Source: an uncultured Porphyromonas sp. (GTDB lineage Bacteria; Bacteroidota; Bacteroidia; Bacteroidales; Porphyromonadaceae). From it: a stretch of DNA of 64,000 bases. Within the stretch, counting starts at the first letter, position 1. Each line of letters starts with the position of its first letter. Shown here piece by piece: positions 62,612-64,000 of this stretch. The position numbers were made by a program, and so were the translations under genes. The notes beneath the pieces were generated by a model that saw only the letters and a program-made list of their open reading frames with translations, ran no database searches and had not been told where the DNA came from. The DNA lies in NCBI RefSeq assembly GCF_905372525.1, contig NZ_CAJPPN010000006.1, forward strand, positions 1 through 64,000, in the 5' to 3' direction.

Positions 62612-64000
62612 ATGCGTACAAGTATCCGAAAGAGCCTTTGCCTGGCTCTGACACTCGTCGCCCTCACTAGTTGCGGCAAGGGATTTCTCGATGAGCAGCC
62701 CTCTCAGCTCCCATCAGGTGATCAGCTCAAGGAGGCCGGTAAGAAGAGTGAGGACATCTCTCTAGGCTTCGTCAATGGTGTCGTCTCCTCCTTCTTCAAG
62801 GCACTACAGTCCACCGGTGGCAGTCATGATGACTTCGCTCAGAAGGCCTTCGACATCTCTGCTGACCTCATGTCGGGAGATATGGAGATGCGCCAGTCGA
62901 ACTATAAGTGGTTCCAGCTCCCAGCCCGACTGACCTCCTGGCAGAAGGACGAGATCAACAACTACTCCGTCTGGCGTATCAGCTACCGGACGATCTCACT
63001 AGCCAATGGCTTCTTCGTCACCGCCGGAGGGGATGAGACCGTACCTGGCAACAGCGTTGCTCCCGAGACTCGCTTCAATTGGGGGCAGGTCAAGGCTCTA
63101 CGTGCCCTGGCCTACCTCAATCTCGCTCGCTTCTATGGCGGCCCCTACAGCGATGCGACTAAAAGCAAGCCGACTGTACCCGTCTACAAGGCAGCTGATG
63201 ACGCCAGCAAGCCCAAGGGGCAGTCTACCCTAGAGCAGGTCTATGAGCAGATCGTACAAGATCTCAAGCAGGCCATCGAGGCTATCGAGGGCTCAGGCAA
63301 GAGCCGTCCCGACAGACAATACGTGGATGAGACTGTCGCCCGTGTCGCACTAGCCCGTGCCTATATGGATCTCGGTAAGTGGGACGAGGCCTACGATGTA
63401 GCTAACAAGGTGATCACCGATCAGGCGACGACCTACCCCCTCATCCCAGCGAAGGAGCTCCTGACCAATGGCTTCAACGACTACCAGACGCCAGAGTTCA
63501 TCTGGGCGATCGATATCACTAAGGATAATACAGGGGCTCTACTCTCCTTCTGGGGGCATGTGGATGTCTTCACCTACGGATACGCCTTCGTCGGGGCTCG
63601 TAAGGCCATCAATAAAAATATCTCCGATCAGATACCCGCTACAGACCTTCGCGGGGACTGGTTCCACCCGACGATGGGAGTACCCTGGTGTAAGTTCTTC
63701 TCTGCTTCGGGTAAGGCAGCCTGGGAAGCCTCAGGGCGGCAGCGATATGGAGTAGACCGCACATGGCTCAGTGATATCGTCTTCATGCGTATGTCCGAGG
63801 TCTACCTGATCGCCTCTGAAGCAGCTGCACGCAAGGGGGATGATGCTACGTCCAAGACGCTCCTGCTCACCCTGCTGAAGCAGCGTACCCGAGATGGCAA
63901 GTACACCGAGGTAGAGACTGCCACCAATGCGCTTAGCCACGATGATCTCCTCAAGACTCTCCTCTACAACTGGCGTGTAGAGATGTGGGGCGAGGGGCAG
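62612..64000 (+). CDS. susD: SusD/RagB family lipoprotein, cut by the window end
   Basis: The open frame starts at ATG 62612 and runs to the window end, 463 residues without a stop, so it is partial. A signal peptide with lipobox LTSC (C21) is followed by SusD features: FLDEQPSQL near the mature N-terminus, TPR-like helices (VKALRALAYLNLARFYGGPYS, VYEQIVQDLKQAIEAI, VARVALARAYMDLGKWDEAY), and FMRMSEVYLIASEAAAR followed by WRVEMWGEGQ near the end. It is the surface lid of the SusC transporter. Confidence 0.93.
   Translation, partial: MRTSIRKSLCLALTLVALTSCGKGFLDEQPSQLPSGDQLKEAGKKSEDISLGFVNGVVSSFFKALQSTGGSHDDFAQKAFDISADLMSGDMEMRQSNYKWFQLPARLTSWQKDEINNYSVWRISYRTISLANGFFVTAGGDETVPGNSVAPETRFNWGQVKALRALAYLNLARFYGGPYSDATKSKPTVPVYKAADDASKPKGQSTLEQVYEQIVQDLKQAIEAIEGSGKSRPDRQYVDETVARVALARAYMDLGKWDEAYDVANKVITDQATTYPLIPAKELLTNGFNDYQTPEFIWAIDITKDNTGALLSFWGHVDVFTYGYAFVGARKAINKNISDQIPATDLRGDWFHPTMGVPWCKFFSASGKAAWEASGRQRYGVDRTWLSDIVFMRMSEVYLIASEAAARKGDDATSKTLLLTLLKQRTRDGKYTEVETATNALSHDDLLKTLLYNWRVEMWGEGQ

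Overview
The window looks like a chromosomal segment of a Bacteroidota bacterium, most likely Bacteroidales and Porphyromonas-like, with moderately high GC for that group. The basis is gene content: a SusC/SusD pair, a GldE homologue, DUF4836, DUF4301, DUF4476 and DUF5106-type proteins, a fused SecDF, an M13 PepO-type endopeptidase, and many promoters with the Bacteroidetes -7 box TAnnTTTG in place of a sigma70 box. Species cannot be fixed from the sequence alone. No rRNA, tRNA, IS element, prophage or CRISPR array was found.

Layout. 0-2.2 kb: a TetR regulator with fabG, then a 750-base gap holding a tandem repeat. 2.2-5.3 kb: topA-truA. 5.4-10.3 kb (minus): GH29 fucosidase, cutC and a secreted transglutaminase-like protein. 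10.6-12.2 kb: a DUF4836 lipoprotein. 12.4-18.0 kb (minus): dapB, lepB, a second LepB-like protein without the catalytic residues, a WbqC-like protein and an oligopeptidase B-type peptidase. 18.6-21.1 kb (plus): three tandem lipoproteins joining a BamE/SmpA-like domain to DUF4476 domains. 21.2-27.6 kb (minus): sufS-rnhB, then an AspT/YidE-type transporter, queC, exodeoxyribonuclease III, tsaB and an SSB-like protein. 27.8-35.3 kb (minus): rlmB, a TsaC/YciO-type protein, ybeY, coaX, an outer-membrane protein, a TPR protein, lptC and gldE. 36.1-48.2 kb (minus): DUF4301, aminopeptidase P, pepO, two half-size chromate transporters, murI overlapping a NamZ-type muramidase, a 2-hydroxyacid dehydrogenase and a GH32 lipoprotein. 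49-58.2 kb (minus): a large surface lipoprotein, a MarR regulator, a DUF5106-like lipoprotein, a family-2 glycosyltransferase, cysS and secDF. 59.25-64 kb (plus): susC with a structured leader, and the start of susD, cut by the window edge.

The most unusual feature is non-coding. Four intergenic regions (about 18.3, 35.6, 48.4 and 58.65 kb) each hold three 16-18 bp quasi-palindromes of the GTGTACAC type. They are spaced 22 bp apart, about two helical turns, exactly so in three copies. Similar flanks show this is one dispersed element, present in both orientations. A second repeat family consists of long hairpins at 1.8, 35.9 and 48.7 kb; at 1.8 kb it is duplicated in tandem with a 70-bp period.

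Cell-envelope functions dominate: signal peptidases, SecDF, LptC, a BamE-like lipoprotein family, peptidoglycan enzymes (DapB, MurI, NamZ) and glycan use (GH29, GH32, SusCD). Housekeeping genes for tRNA/rRNA modification (TruA, TsaB, TsaC-like, QueC, RlmB, YbeY) are interspersed.
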